Shown piece by piece: positions 51,115 to 61,139 of a stretch of DNA of 64,000 nt. The first letter of the stretch is position 1. Every line of letters begins with the position of its first letter. The DNA is taken from NCBI RefSeq assembly GCF_011078175.1, contig NZ_JAALCJ010000006.1, forward strand, positions 124,001 to 188,000. The letters run 5' to 3'. Made by a program: the position numbers and the translations under genes. Source of the stretch: Enterobacter cloacae. GTDB taxonomy: Bacteria; Pseudomonadota; Gammaproteobacteria; Enterobacterales; Enterobacteriaceae. A model generated the notes under the pieces. The model saw nothing but the letters and a program-made list of their open reading frames with translations, ran no database searches and had not been told where the DNA came from.

Positions 51115-54100
51115 TCAGGACTGATTAAATTTGAACAACGGTAGCAGGTAGCGTTGCGCCTCCTGGGTGATAATGTCGAAATATTCTGGCTCCAGCGTTC
51201 TCCATAAACGTTGATACCACACATCGTCACCTTCGCCACGTACCATCATGTTCCCTTCGTAGGCCTGTAAAAACTTGCTGCGCGCTTTCTGGAGCGAAGC
51301 CTCATCCGTTAACATGGCATCATTCTGCGCGTCGTAACAGGCTTTTATCCATGCCCCCCCACTTTCAGGCAGCAAAAGCAGAGGTTTGTTCATGCCCTGA
51401 CGGTAACCTTCAATATAAAGCGACAGATACGTCAACGCCTGCTCAGGCTCCATCGACGGGAAGCGCCATTCGCCGTCCTTACGTACAAACAACCGGCTTT
51501 CACCTTCGTGACCACTCGCACTGTAGACAAGATGTTCGAGCCAGAGTTGCAGGCCATGTGAAACGCTGAGCAAGGATGGGCGCCAGCGCAGCAGCCCGTC
51601 AGACTGCACGTGCGTGAGCCAGCCGCTGAGGTGCATACCGTTACAATCGAGATCGATTTCAATGCTGCTCGCCGGCTGCCGACACGCGATAACGCGGTCA
51701 GCTAGCGCTCGCATCTCCTCGCACTGGGCATCCCAGACGATTTCGCCGAATGCACCATACGGAAGTAATCCCGACGCTCTGTAACGTCGGAACAGTTTAC
51801 TGGCGTCTTCTTCATCAACCAGCGCATTCAGAAGCTGGGAATTAAGCTTAAAACGCTCCAGCCCATCAAGAATAAACGGTTCCGCATCGGGGATTTCGCT
51901 CTCTTCCGAGCGAAAATTCACCTGCAAGCGTTGCTGGAAAAACGCCCGAACCGGGTGTGCCCAAAAGCGCTGTAGCTGCTCAAACGTGAGGGTATCTATG
52001 GCGCGCGGTTCGAGCGTCTGAATAAAATCGGTTTGTGGCGTCCCCGCTTTCTTCGCGGCGGGAAGCCACTCGCGGGCATAGCTTTGCAGTTCATCAGGAA
52101 CGTAATTGACAGGATCAAACGGCATACGGCTATGGTGACAGGTGATGTGCGCTTTCACCCGACGTTCGCTTTCATCGCAGTTGCAGGCTTCGTCGCCTGG
52201 CAGATAATGGCTCTGTCCAATATAGTCCACCAGCTCCTGCACCAGTACAGACGGGAAACGCTCGCTGTTATCCTGAATAGAGCGACCGATATAGCTGATA
52301 TACAGCCTGTTTTGCGCAGACATCAGCGCCTCAAGGAAGAGGTAACGGTCATCATCGCGGCGGCTGCGGTCACCCCGCTTCGGTTGTGCGCTCATGAGAT
52401 CAAAACCCAGGGGTGGCAGCGCACGCGGATAAATACCGTCGTTCATGCCAAGCAGACAGACCACTTTGAACGGGATTGAACGCATTGGCATCAGGGTACA
52501 AATATTCACCGGCCCTGCCAGGAAGCGCTGGCTGATGCGCTCCTGATCGAGGCGTTGCGTCAGCTCATCACGCAGAAGCGAAAGGGGAACCGCCTCGTGA
52601 TAGTGCGAATTAACCCCCTCATCGACGATGGCCTGCCACTGCTTCTCGATAAGCGCCATGGCGGCTTCAGTTTCGCTGTCCGGCAGGAAGAAATCATTCA
52701 GCATTTCACGACAAACTGGCAGCCACTCTTCGAGCGGGCGGGGCTGCATCAACGCACGGCGCCAGCGGTTGAGCTGCATCAGCAGCGAGGCTAAGTGACC
52801 AACCAGTTCCGCGATCAACCCACTGGACTCATCGTACGGCAGTACGTCATTCCATTCGCCGTGGATGCTCTCCATCGCATACCCCAGCAGCATACGCGTC
52901 AGGCCAAACTGCCAGGTATGCTGCCCGGTCGCTGGCAGTTCGAACTCCTGGACGTTATCATCGTCGATACCCCAGCGGACACCGGATTCGTTGACCCACT
53001 GGCGCAGATAGCGCAACCCCTCTTCGTTAATGTTGAAACGTGCGGCCAGAACAGGCACATCCAGCAATGCCAGCACATCCTCAGAGATAAACCGGCTATC
53101 AGGCAGCGAAAGCAGGCTGATAAAGGCCTGTAGCGCAGGGTGTGACTGACGAGCGCGACGGTCAGAAATTGCGTAGGGAAGATAGCGGTCGCCCGTTGCG
53201 CTGCCAAATACCGCCTGAATAAATGGGCTGTAGCTGTCGATATCCGCCACCATCACCACGATATCGCGCGGTGTCAGGGTTGGGTCGTCCTGTAACATGG
53301 CCAGCAGACGGTCATGCAGAATTTCAACTTCACGCTGTGGGCTATGGCAAACGTGGATCGCGACACTGCGATCGTCAGGATCCAGTTTTCGCTTCTTATC
53401 GCTTCGCGCAAACTCCTCGGCGGTGATCCCGGCAACGGCACGGTTTTCTAAATCCAGTATATCGAGCTGAATATTGTGCAGCAGGCTATCCGGCGTAATA
53501 TCCGCAAACGCATCCACATCCCCTTCTCCCGAAGAGGTGATATCTGAAAGCAGATAAATATAGTCGCGTCCGAGCTTGCCCCACGAGGCAAGCAGCGGGT
53601 TCGGCAGGTTCTGAATCCCCTCCTCATCAAAAAGCTGCGCCGCATTTTCACTGTCTTTAAACAGCGGCACGGCACGTTCTTCAAAGAGACGTTTTCTCTG
53701 GCGGGTGACCAGCCGTGATAGCCAGCGCGGATCCTGAATATCCCCCCAATAGTGCCGACACGGGTTGGTAAAGAGGATATGGATATCAGTGTGCTTACCG
53801 AGCGCTTTTAGCGCGTTCAGGTAGACAGGCGGCAGTGCGGAGATACCGCAAATGAATACGCGTGACGGCAAACGGGCTGGCCGTTCTGCGCTGTTCTCAA
53901 GTATCGAGATAAAGCGATCGTACAAGTTAGCACGGTGCCACTTAGGCTGACCGAGGTTCCCGGTATGCTCGACCAGCGCTTTCCAGAGCGGCGCCTGCCA
54001 GATTTGCGCTTCCGGTAACCCATCAACTAATTCTCCCGCTTCCCAGCGAATCAACCATTCTGCCCGGTAAACCAGATATTGGTCGTAGAGATCGGCGGTA

Positions 54101-54489
54101 CGTGAGGCCAGCTGAAAAAGTTTACGCTTGTCGGTGTCGTCATTCAGGTAGTGGCGGAGCATGGCGAACTCATCATGCGCCAGCATGTCCGGCAGCAGCG
54201 TCATCAGTTTCCAGGCCATGCTTTGTTTGTTGAAAGCGCTCTGCTCAGGGATATCCGGCAGAACGCGAACAAACATCTCCCAGATAAAGCTCGCGGGCAG
54301 CGGAAAATCAATGTTCGCCGCAATGCCAAATTTCTGCGAAAGGGACATTTGCAGCCACTGCGCCATACCGGTGCTCTGCACCAGCACCATTTCTGGCTCA
54401 AACGGATCGTCAAGACGCTCTTGCTCAACGATATACTCCATCAGTGCTTCCAGCACATCCAGACGATTTGAGTGGTAAACCCTTAGCAT
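51115..54489 (-). CDS. recC: Exodeoxyribonuclease V gamma subunit RecC
   Basis: Subunit of RecBCD that splits the strands and recognises Chi; its helicase- and nuclease-like folds have no catalytic function. The 1124-residue protein starts MLRVYHSNRLDVLEALMEYI. Conserved blocks include VLVQSTGMAQWLQMSLSQKF, FICGISALPPVYLNALKALG and RSIPFKVVCLLGMNDGIYPR, matching E. coli RecC throughout. It follows ppdC by 12 bp and precedes ptrA by 139 bp. Confidence 0.97.
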   Translation of the reverse strand: MLRVYHSNRLDVLEALMEYIVEQERLDDPFEPEMVLVQSTGMAQWLQMSLSQKFGIAANIDFPLPASFIWEMFVRVLPDIPEQSAFNKQSMAWKLMTLLPDMLAHDEFAMLRHYLNDDTDKRKLFQLASRTADLYDQYLVYRAEWLIRWEAGELVDGLPEAQIWQAPLWKALVEHTGNLGQPKWHRANLYDRFISILENSAERPARLPSRVFICGISALPPVYLNALKALGKHTDIHILFTNPCRHYWGDIQDPRWLSRLVTRQRKRLFEERAVPLFKDSENAAQLFDEEGIQNLPNPLLASWGKLGRDYIYLLSDITSSGEGDVDAFADITPDSLLHNIQLDILDLENRAVAGITAEEFARSDKKRKLDPDDRSVAIHVCHSPQREVEILHDRLLAMLQDDPTLTPRDIVVMVADIDSYSPFIQAVFGSATGDRYLPYAISDRRARQSHPALQAFISLLSLPDSRFISEDVLALLDVPVLAARFNINEEGLRYLRQWVNESGVRWGIDDDNVQEFELPATGQHTWQFGLTRMLLGYAMESIHGEWNDVLPYDESSGLIAELVGHLASLLMQLNRWRRALMQPRPLEEWLPVCREMLNDFFLPDSETEAAMALIEKQWQAIVDEGVNSHYHEAVPLSLLRDELTQRLDQERISQRFLAGPVNICTLMPMRSIPFKVVCLLGMNDGIYPRALPPLGFDLMSAQPKRGDRSRRDDDRYLFLEALMSAQNRLYISYIGRSIQDNSERFPSVLVQELVDYIGQSHYLPGDEACNCDESERRVKAHITCHHSRMPFDPVNYVPDELQSYAREWLPAAKKAGTPQTDFIQTLEPRAIDTLTFEQLQRFWAHPVRAFFQQRLQVNFRSEESEIPDAEPFILDGLERFKLNSQLLNALVDEEDASKLFRRYRASGLLPYGAFGEIVWDAQCEEMRALADRVIACRQPASSIEIDLDCNGMHLSGWLTHVQSDGLLRWRPSLLSVSHGLQLWLEHLVYSASGHEGESRLFVRKDGEWRFPSMEPEQALTYLSLYIEGYRQGMNKPLLLLPESGGAWIKACYDAQNDAMLTDEASLQKARSKFLQAYEGNMMVRGEGDDVWYQRLWRTLEPEYFDIITQEAQRYLLPLFKFNQS

Positions 54490-54501
54490 AAACGCTCCCG
54501 A

Positions 54502-54825
54502 CTACCGGCTAACCGGGCAATGCAGACGCGTCAACGCACCCTGCCGCCCCATAGGAGAAATAAGTGTGACCGTGATGCTGACACATCCGGACTGTGTTGT
54601 CTGCCCCCGACTGACCTGCCAGCCCGGCGGGAGCGTTAATGTTGAGATCTGCGACTGATTCCACGCATGATGCCATAGCTGACGATACTGGCTAAGTGCC
54701 GCGTACCGGACTGCCAGCGCGCGATGATAGCCGGATAACGCCGTCACAACCACAACCAGTAACATCATTGCCAGCAAAACCTCAACCACGCTAAATCCTT
54801 TTTGTCTGCTCAGGGTAACTGACAT
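54502..54825 (-). CDS. ppdC: Prepilin peptidase-dependent protein C (minor pseudopilin)
   Basis: Type IV pilin-like minor pseudopilin. The 107-residue protein starts MSVTLSRQKGFSVVEVLLAM; the G-F bond and the glutamate at +5 form a prepilin peptidase site, followed by a hydrophobic helix to about residue 33. Function in Enterobacteriaceae is not settled. Its start overlaps the ygdB 3' end by 16 nt, and it lies 12 bp before recC. Confidence 0.93.
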   Translation of the reverse strand: MSVTLSRQKGFSVVEVLLAMMLLVVVVTALSGYHRALAVRYAALSQYRQLWHHAWNQSQISTLTLPPGWQVSRGQTTQSGCVSITVTLISPMGRQGALTRLHCPVSR

Positions 54826-55208
54826 AGCGCACTTTCCTTAAGGGGGCAGAAATCACTCCAGCCGTGGGCGGAAAAGCGTATCTGCCCTTCCGCGATGTCC
54901 CCGCCTCGCCATAGCAACAGATCGTCATTTCCGGCAATAAGCAAAACACGCTCCCCTAACAGCCTTACACAGACCCGCAAACGTTGTGTCTGTTTACACT
55001 GAACCTCTGGCTGTAAAGCCCATTCCTGAACGCGTCCCCACTCCAGTGCAGATTGCACGGCAGCCTGCTGGCGAACAGACAAACTCTCGCCACTCACCAG
55101 CGTGCTAAAGGTTTGCAACTGCTTATTTAATCCGGTGAGGATCAGCGTGCCGAGCACCAGTAACAGCAGAACCAGCGCCAGCGATGACATGCCCCGCTGA
55201 CGATTCAC
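54810..55208 (-). CDS. ygdB: DUF2509 family pilin-cluster protein YgdB
   Basis: Predicted membrane-anchored protein of the minor pseudopilin cluster. The 132-residue product starts at a GTG (MNRQRGMSSLALVLLLLVLG). It has a prepilin-like G-M junction and hydrophobic helix but lacks the +5 glutamate, as PilX/GspK-type proteins may. The GTG overlaps the ppdB stop by 4 nt. Two cysteine pairs lie in the C-terminal half. Confidence 0.9.
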   Translation of the reverse strand: MNRQRGMSSLALVLLLLVLGTLILTGLNKQLQTFSTLVSGESLSVRQQAAVQSALEWGRVQEWALQPEVQCKQTQRLRVCVRLLGERVLLIAGNDDLLLWRGGDIAEGQIRFSAHGWSDFCPLKESALCQLP

Positions 55209-55771
55209 AGATTAAACCCCGTTACGACGTGGCGGGCCGAAAAGGGTGTGGCCACCCCACCTTTGCGGCGGGCGCGCAGCTCGATACTGATGATCGGCGC
55301 AAAGCCAGCACGATCGGTTTTAGTGACCATAAACTGCTCTATCAGGACCCGATCCGGGTCGGTGAGCTTATCCCATCCCTTACCGTCACAGGATGTGGCG
55401 CCCCGCAGCGTTTCAAGCGATCCGGACTCAAGCCGGAATCCCGTACTGTCATTTTCTGACGCGGTAGTGTCCCACTGGCCGTTGCTGTTCGCATCCCAAT
55501 GCACAATCGCACATCGTCCTTGCCTGCCGATGATCATCCCCTGCCCCTGCCCCTGGCACTGCCCTGCACAGTATCCTGCTCGCTGAAACTGTTTACCGAT
55601 TGCGAACAGACGTTGCCAGACCTCATCCTCCAGCTCCTGTTGCCCGGATTGCAGTAAAACACCCCGCTGTAACCCCGGTAAAAAACGTGACGTGCTGAGT
55701 AACAGAATGCTGCTTATCGTCATCGCAATCAGCACTTCCAGCAGTGAAAACCCTTTTCGATTTACTGGCAT
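55205..55771 (-). CDS. ppdB: Prepilin peptidase-dependent protein B (minor pseudopilin)
   Basis: PilW/GspJ-like minor pseudopilin. The 188-residue protein starts MPVNRKGFSLLEVLIAMTIS, a clear class III signal with the +5 glutamate. A much longer frame upstream was rejected because it would overlap ppdA almost fully and hide the signal. The sequence has an unusual stretch GQCQGQGQGM near residue 72. It overlaps the 3' end of ppdA by 10 nt. Confidence 0.93.
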   Translation of the reverse strand: MPVNRKGFSLLEVLIAMTISSILLLSTSRFLPGLQRGVLLQSGQQELEDEVWQRLFAIGKQFQRAGYCAGQCQGQGQGMIIGRQGRCAIVHWDANSNGQWDTTASENDSTGFRLESGSLETLRGATSCDGKGWDKLTDPDRVLIEQFMVTKTDRAGFAPIISIELRARRKGGVATPFSARHVVTGFNL

Positions 55772-56226
55772 GCACCTTCTCCTGCGGCATTGCACAGCCT
55801 GATACGTCCGCCATTTGAGACAACAACCCACCACGCACCAGCGTGGCTCTGCACGCGGATATGCCCGGCCCACGCGGTATCCCTTAAGCCGTAAAATCCC
55901 AGCGCTGGTGTTATGTCGCTTATCGTGACCCCAGGCCACATCGGCTTCATTACGAACGGTCCGCCGCTGTCACAACCGTTAACCGCTGAACTGGCCAGAC
56001 AGTTCTTTTCACCGTCGTTATACAGCGCGATCCTGTGCTCGCTGTTGTGACGGTTGGCGTCATTGCGCAAAAACACCAGGTAATCCCGCACCTGGCAGGC
56101 GGTTTGCCAAAGCCGCTGCCGCTGCTGCCAGCTGTCCCAGCCATAGAGCCCTGTGGCGCTGAGGATCACTGTCAGCGAAACGGCGATAAGGGTTTCGATA
56201 AGCGTAAAGCCTTGTTCGTTTTTCAT
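55762..56226 (-). CDS. ppdA: Prepilin peptidase-dependent protein A (minor pseudopilin)
   Basis: FimT/GspH-like minor pseudopilin and first gene of ppdA-ppdB-ygdB-ppdC. The 154-residue protein starts MKNEQGFTLIETLIAVSLTV with a canonical prepilin peptidase site. An upstream start adding 14 residues was rejected because the signal would be buried. Conserved cysteines occur in NDGEKNCLASSAVNGCDSGG and at the C terminus. Confidence 0.94.
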   Translation of the reverse strand: MKNEQGFTLIETLIAVSLTVILSATGLYGWDSWQQRQRLWQTACQVRDYLVFLRNDANRHNSEHRIALYNDGEKNCLASSAVNGCDSGGPFVMKPMWPGVTISDITPALGFYGLRDTAWAGHIRVQSHAGAWWVVVSNGGRIRLCNAAGEGACQ

Positions 56227-56362
56227 GGCGGGAGTGTGGCGGAATAGCAAAAACGGTGCGAGCGTCAAACCAGAACTTTACGAGCCGCTTTCAGGAGATT
56301 TTCACCCGTTGCAACGCGTTGCATCATCTCTGGAAACAGGCTCGAAAAACAAAACGGGCGTG

Positions 56363-56392
56363 AAAAAAAACCGGCGCTAAAGAGCACCGGTT
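56363..56392 (-). terminator. Intrinsic terminator of lgt-thyA
   Basis: AACCGG and CCGGTT enclose an inner GCT/AGC pair with one mismatch; on the minus strand eight T follow. It lies 18 bp after the thyA stop. Confidence 0.88.
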
Positions 56393-56410
56393 GTGTCAGG
56401 ATTTGCCGTA

Positions 56411-57205
56411 TCAGATGGCGACAGGAGCTTTAATGCCGGGATGCGGGTCGTAACCCTCAATCTCGAAATCATCAAAACGGTAATCGAAGATCGATTCCGG
56501 TTTACGTTTGATCACCAGCTTCGGCAATGCACGCGGTTCGCGCGTCAGCTGGAGATGCGTCTGTTCCATATGATTACTGTAGAGGTGGGTATCACCGCCC
56601 GTCCAGACAAAATCACCTACGTCAAGATCGCACTGCTGCGCCATCATGTGCACCAACAGCGCGTAGCTGGCAATGTTAAACGGCAGGCCGAGGAATACGT
56701 CACAGGAACGTTGATAGAGCTGGCAGGAAAGCTTGCCGTCCGCCACGTAGAACTGGAAAAACGCATGGCAAGGCGCCAGCGCCATTTTATCCAGCTCACC
56801 CACGTTCCAGGCAGAAACAATGATACGGCGCGAGTCCGGGTCATTTTTCAGCTGGTTCATGACGGTCGTGATCTGGTCGATATGGCGGCCGTCCGGGGTA
56901 GGCCACGCGCGCCATTGCTTACCGTATACCGGACCCAGGTCGCCGTTCTCATCTGCCCACTCGTCCCAGATGGAGACATTGTTTTCATGCAGATAAGCAA
57001 CGTTGGTATCGCCTTGCAGGAACCAGAGCAGTTCATGAATGATCGAGCGCAGATGGCAGCGCTTCGTTGTCACCAGAGGAAAGCCTTCTTGCAGATTGAA
57101 GCGCATCTGGTGGCCAAAAATGGAGAGCGTACCGGTGCCGGTGCGGTCGTTTTTCGGCGTGCCCTCGTCGAGCACTTTTTTCATCAATTCAAGATACTGT
57201 TTCAT
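56411..57205 (-). CDS. thyA: Thymidylate synthase
   Basis: Methylates dUMP to dTMP with methylenetetrahydrofolate as donor and reductant. The 264-residue protein has the nucleophile C146 in [13 protein letters not shown], the dUMP-phosphate site [11 protein letters not shown], and [20 protein letters not shown]. It starts 6 bp after the lgt stop and equals E. coli ThyA in length. Confidence 0.98.
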   Translation of the reverse strand: MKQYLELMKKVLDEGTPKNDRTGTGTLSIFGHQMRFNLQEGFPLVTTKRCHLRSIIHELLWFLQGDTNVAYLHENNVSIWDEWADENGDLGPVYGKQWRAWPTPDGRHIDQITTVMNQLKNDPDSRRIIVSAWNVGELDKMALAPCHAFFQFYVADGKLSCQLYQRSCDVFLGLPFNIASYALLVHMMAQQCDLDVGDFVWTGGDTHLYSNHMEQTHLQLTREPRALPKLVIKRKPESIFDYRFDDFEIEGYDPHPGIKAPVAI

Positions 57206-57211
57206 GATTCC

Positions 57212-58087
57212 TCAGGAAAGTTGTTGCTGTGGACGACGACGATACGCCCAAATCATCATAATGGCACCCGCGACAATCATCGGGATGGAGAGGATCTGCC
57301 CCATGCTGATGTACTGTACCCATTCGCCGGTAAACTGCGCATCCGGCTGGCGGAAGAACTCGACGATGATACGGAATGCGCCATAGCCAATCAGGAACAG
57401 ACCAGAGACAGCCCCCATTGGGCGCGGTTTGCGGATATACAGATTCAGGATGATAAACAGCACCACGCCTTCCAGCGCCAGTTCGTAAAGCTGAGACATG
57501 TGGCGCGGCAGAACGCCGTAGGTATCGAAAACAGACTGCCACTCAGGATGCGAAGGCAGCAGCGCGATATCCTCCGCGCGGGAGCCCGGGAACAGCATGG
57601 TAAACGGCACGCTCGGATCGACACGCCCCCACAGTTCACCGTTGATGAAGTTGCCCAGACGCCCTGCGCCCAGCCCAAACGGGATTAACGGCGCAATAAA
57701 GTCAGCCACCTGGAAGAAGTTACGTTTGGTGCGTTTAGCAAAGATCACCATGACCAGGATCACACCAATCAGCCCGCCGTGGAAGGACATGCCGCCGTCC
57801 CAGACGCGGAACAGATAGAGCGGATCGTTCAGGAATACCGGGAAGTTGTAGAACAGGACATAGCCGATGCGGCCGCCCAGGAACACGCCGAGGAAGCCGG
57901 CATAAAGCAGGTTTTCCACTTCGTTCTTTGTCCAGCCGCTGCCTGGACGACTGGCGCGACGGCCAGCAAGCCACATGGCAAAGACGAAGCCCACGAGGTA
58001 CATCAGACCGTACCAGTGCAGCGCTACAGGCCCTATTGAGAAAATGACCGGATCGAATTCCGGAAAATGCAGATAACCACTGTTCAT
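57212..58087 (-). CDS. lgt: Prolipoprotein diacylglyceryl transferase
   Basis: Attaches diacylglycerol from phosphatidylglycerol to the lipobox cysteine of prolipoproteins in the inner membrane. The 291-residue protein has about seven membrane segments. Signature blocks are [30 protein letters not shown] with the essential histidine near residue 103, and [18 protein letters not shown] near residue 143. It is coupled to thyA across 6 bp. Confidence 0.98.
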   Translation of the reverse strand: MNSGYLHFPEFDPVIFSIGPVALHWYGLMYLVGFVFAMWLAGRRASRPGSGWTKNEVENLLYAGFLGVFLGGRIGYVLFYNFPVFLNDPLYLFRVWDGGMSFHGGLIGVILVMVIFAKRTKRNFFQVADFIAPLIPFGLGAGRLGNFINGELWGRVDPSVPFTMLFPGSRAEDIALLPSHPEWQSVFDTYGVLPRHMSQLYELALEGVVLFIILNLYIRKPRPMGAVSGLFLIGYGAFRIIVEFFRQPDAQFTGEWVQYISMGQILSIPMIVAGAIMMIWAYRRRPQQQLS

Positions 58088-58247
58088 CTGTCACCACAAG
58101 ATGTTGTTATTCCGCTGAAAGTGGACAGCGGGTGAATTGCATTCCCGCCGTTGGCAGGTGCTCCAAAGTTGCGAATCATAGCATAAGGCAGGCGCGGAGG
58201 ATGCGCCTGAGATGTAAAAGATGTGTATAGGGTTTTATGCGCGCGGT

Positions 58248-58341
58248 TCCCCCTCACCCTGGCCCTCTCCCCAAAGGGGCGAGAGGAATGTTAGCTGCTC
58301 GCATTAATTTGTGGGGATCCCTCAGCCGTGTGGGAGAGGGG
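58248..58341. repeat. Copy B of a dispersed ~94-bp repeat
   Basis: Begins cccctcaccctggccctctc, has an imperfect CCCTCTCCCC-aaa-GGGGCGAGAGG hairpin, and ends with ttgtggggatccctcagcc and a gggagagggg tail. It matches copy A at 17448 over its two ends. It stands 8 bp after the ptsP stop, in the same orientation relative to the gene as copy A to garK. The rest of the lgt-ptsP gap (58088-58247) holds the lgt promoter region and nothing I can define. Confidence 0.8.
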
Positions 58342-58349
58342 AAAAGGCT

Positions 58350-60596
58350 TTAGCGACCACCGCGGATCAGGCCGCCCATACCGCGTCGTTCCATAAATGC
58401 CGCCACCTGGTGACGAACCTCGGCCGCCAGCTGCGCGTCAAGGCTGCGTTCAGCCAGCTCGCGGGCATCATTGACGTCAATATGACGCAACAAATACTTC
58501 ACGCGCGCTACGGCGCGGCCGTTCATCGACAGATGGCGATACCCCAGACCAATCAGGATCGCGACGCACATAGAGTCTCCGGCCATTTCACCGCACAGGC
58601 GTAGATCGATACCGTACTGTTCAGCCTCACGGGCGATCATCGCCAGGGCACGAAGCATCGCCGGATGCAGGCTGTCGTAGATGCTGGCAACGCGCGTATT
58701 GTTGCGATCTACTGCCAGAATGTATTGCGTTAAGTCGTTGGTGCCAACGGAGATAAAATCAACGCGGGTCGCCAGCTGCGGCAACATAAAGACCATCGAA
58801 GGCACTTCAAGCATTACGCCGATACGGGGTTTTGGGATGGCATAGCCGATCATCTCTTCCACTTCGCGTCCTGCACGTTCTATCAACCGCCGCGCTTCGT
58901 CGATCTCGTCAATACTGGTGACCATCGGCAGCAAAATGCTGAGATTCCCCGTGGCCGCGTTGGCACGCAGCATGGCACGAACCTGGATAAGGAAGATTTC
59001 CGGCTGATCGAGGGTTATGCGGATCCCACGCCAGCCGAGGCAGGGGTTCTCTTCACTGATGGGCATATAGGGCAGTTGCTTATCCGCGCCGACGTCCAGG
59101 GTACGTAACGTTACGGGTTTGTCGTTAAACATCTGCAACATGCCCTGATACTGCGCAACCTGCTCCTCTTCTGAAGGGAAGCCGCTTTGCAGCATGAACG
59201 GTATTTCAGTGCGGTAGAGACCAATACCATCAATGCGGCTGCCGAGCTTCTCCTCGTGTTCGGGGCTTAAGCCCGCGTTGAGCATTACCTTCACCCGCTC
59301 ACCGCTTTTCAATTGCGCGGGCAGGTTGACGTCGTCTTCCGCCAGTTTACTTAATTCATTCTCTTCGCTGATAAGACGCTGGTACTCCTGAAGGAGAATC
59401 GGTTCAGGATCCACCAGCAACTCACCGCGATATCCATCCACCACCAGCGTGCGGCGATGCAGTACGGAGGGCTGAATATCCGCCCCCATCACGGTCGGAA
59501 TGCCGAGCGCACGCACCATAATGGCGGCATGGGAGTTAGCAGCGCCATCGCGCACCACTACGCCCGCCAGCCTGTCCTGCGGTAATTCCGCCAGCGTCGT
59601 CGCCGAGAGCTCATCGGCCACCAGCACAAACCGGTTCGGCCAGGCATTCGCTCCCTGAATAGTATCATCGAGGTGGAACAGCAGACGTTGCCCAAGCGCG
59701 CGTAAATCGCCGGCTCGCTCTTTTAAATAACCGTCAGTCAATACCGCAAACTGCTCGGCAAATTTTTCTATGACCTTTTTAACCGCCCACTCTGCCACCG
59801 AACCTTTATCGACCTCGGCAAATAACTCACGACGCAAACGCGCATCGGAAAGCAGGTGTGAGTAGAGGTCGAAAATAGCCGCCGTCTCTTTTTGCGCGCC
59901 AGCGGCAAAGCGTTTGCTGTAGCGACGAAATTCATTCGCCGCTTCTTCCAGCGCAGCGGTAAGCCGTTCGCGCTCAAGCGCTTCATCCAGCGTAGAAGCT
60001 TCGTAGACCTGCTCCATCAGCGGGAGCGTGGCATCCATCCAGCCTTCGGCAATCGCGACGCCCGGCGAGGCCGGAAGCGCGCGGATGCGGGTATGACGAT
60101 ACTGCCCAAAAAGGGCTGCCAGCTGAGACTGGGAGAGGATCGCAGCCATCTGCGTTGCCAGCGTGACGAGGAAAGACTCCTCGCTTTCGTCGTACTGTCG
60201 CAACTCTCGCTGCTGGACAACAAGCACGCCAAGCAGTTGACGGCGCTGAATAATCGGCACGCCAAGGAAAGCGCGGAAACGCTCCTCTTTAACGGAAGGG
60301 ATATATTTGAAGCTGGGGTGTTTTTGCGCATCGGCAAGGTTGATGGGCTCCGCCAGTCGCCCGACCAGGCCAACAATACCCTCATCAAACGCGAGCGTGA
60401 CGGTGCGTCCCCGTGGTTTTTTTAATCCGCGGGTTGCCATCAGGTAGTAGCAACGTCGGTCATGGTCGGCCAGATAGACCGAACAGACCTCGGTTTCCAT
60501 CGCAAGACAGATGTCCGTCACCAGAATATTCAGCGCCTCGTTGAGGCGAGGCGCGCTGGCAACCTTTTCAACTATTTCTCGCAAGCGGGTGAGCAT
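58350..60596 (-). CDS. ptsP: Phosphoenolpyruvate-protein phosphotransferase PtsP (EI-Ntr)
   Basis: First enzyme of the nitrogen PTS; passes phosphate from PEP to NPr and then PtsN. The 748-residue protein has an N-terminal GAF domain (about residues 15-150, SVYLADHDRRCYYLMATRGL and FDEGIVGLVGRLAEPINL). The phosphohistidine H356 is in RDGAANSHAAIMVRALGIPT. The C-terminal PEP-binding barrel follows (GIGLYRTEIPFML, LDVGADKQLPYM, VDFISVGTNDLTQYILAVDR, LCGEMAGD). It is cotranscribed with rppH, 12 bp upstream. Confidence 0.97.
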   Translation of the reverse strand: MLTRLREIVEKVASAPRLNEALNILVTDICLAMETEVCSVYLADHDRRCYYLMATRGLKKPRGRTVTLAFDEGIVGLVGRLAEPINLADAQKHPSFKYIPSVKEERFRAFLGVPIIQRRQLLGVLVVQQRELRQYDESEESFLVTLATQMAAILSQSQLAALFGQYRHTRIRALPASPGVAIAEGWMDATLPLMEQVYEASTLDEALERERLTAALEEAANEFRRYSKRFAAGAQKETAAIFDLYSHLLSDARLRRELFAEVDKGSVAEWAVKKVIEKFAEQFAVLTDGYLKERAGDLRALGQRLLFHLDDTIQGANAWPNRFVLVADELSATTLAELPQDRLAGVVVRDGAANSHAAIMVRALGIPTVMGADIQPSVLHRRTLVVDGYRGELLVDPEPILLQEYQRLISEENELSKLAEDDVNLPAQLKSGERVKVMLNAGLSPEHEEKLGSRIDGIGLYRTEIPFMLQSGFPSEEEQVAQYQGMLQMFNDKPVTLRTLDVGADKQLPYMPISEENPCLGWRGIRITLDQPEIFLIQVRAMLRANAATGNLSILLPMVTSIDEIDEARRLIERAGREVEEMIGYAIPKPRIGVMLEVPSMVFMLPQLATRVDFISVGTNDLTQYILAVDRNNTRVASIYDSLHPAMLRALAMIAREAEQYGIDLRLCGEMAGDSMCVAILIGLGYRHLSMNGRAVARVKYLLRHIDVNDARELAERSLDAQLAAEVRHQVAAFMERRGMGGLIRGGR

Positions 60597-60608
60597 GATT
60601 TGCGTAAC

Positions 60609-61139
60609 TTAACCTCTTTTACGTCGCCAGGCAGGTGCGCTCTGTGGCTTCGGAGGTGTCTCCTGAAGCTGCATCACAACACTTGCGAACTCTTTCATCA
60701 CCCTACGGTATACATCGCGCTTGAATGACACGACCTGACGAACCGGATACCAGTAACTTACCCAGCGCCAGCCATCAAATTCTGGCGTGCTGCTGGTTTG
60801 CATATTGATATCTGAATCGTTGCCCACCAACTGCAAAAGAAACCACTTCTGTTTCTGGCCGATACAAACCGGCTTTGTGTCCCAACGCACCAAACGTTTC
60901 GGTAACTTGTAACGCAACCAGTTGCGGGTCGAAGCCATGATGCGAACATCTTTGCGGCTTAAACCAACCTCTTCAAACAGCTCCCGGTACATCGCTTGTT
61001 CTGGGGACTCTCCGGGATTGATCCCGCCTTGCGGGAACTGCCAGGAGTGCTGACCATATCGCCGGGCCCACATCACCTGGCCCTGACGATTACAAATTAC
61101 TATTCCAACGTTTGGGCGGTAGCCATCGTCATCAATCAC
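60609..61139 (-). CDS. rppH: RNA pyrophosphohydrolase RppH
   Basis: Removes pyrophosphate from the 5' end of mRNAs and so triggers RNase E decay. The 176-residue Nudix protein starts [20 protein letters not shown]. The Nudix box is at about residues 38-60: GGINPGES, then REL and EEVGL. It ends in a basic tail. Length equals E. coli RppH. It is divergent from mutH across 683 bp. Confidence 0.97.
   Translation of the reverse strand: MIDDDGYRPNVGIVICNRQGQVMWARRYGQHSWQFPQGGINPGESPEQAMYRELFEEVGLSRKDVRIMASTRNWLRYKLPKRLVRWDTKPVCIGQKQKWFLLQLVGNDSDINMQTSSTPEFDGWRWVSYWYPVRQVVSFKRDVYRRVMKEFASVVMQLQETPPKPQSAPAWRRKRG

Noticed and set aside
55205..55939. Long version of ppdB starting at 55939
   Set aside because: It would bury the prepilin signal RKGFSLLEVLIAM and overlap ppdA extensively; the start at 55771 gives the family form.
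56393..57688. Open frame of 431 codons on the plus strand
   Set aside because: Antisense to thyA and lgt, spanning their junction; composition reflects the opposite strand.
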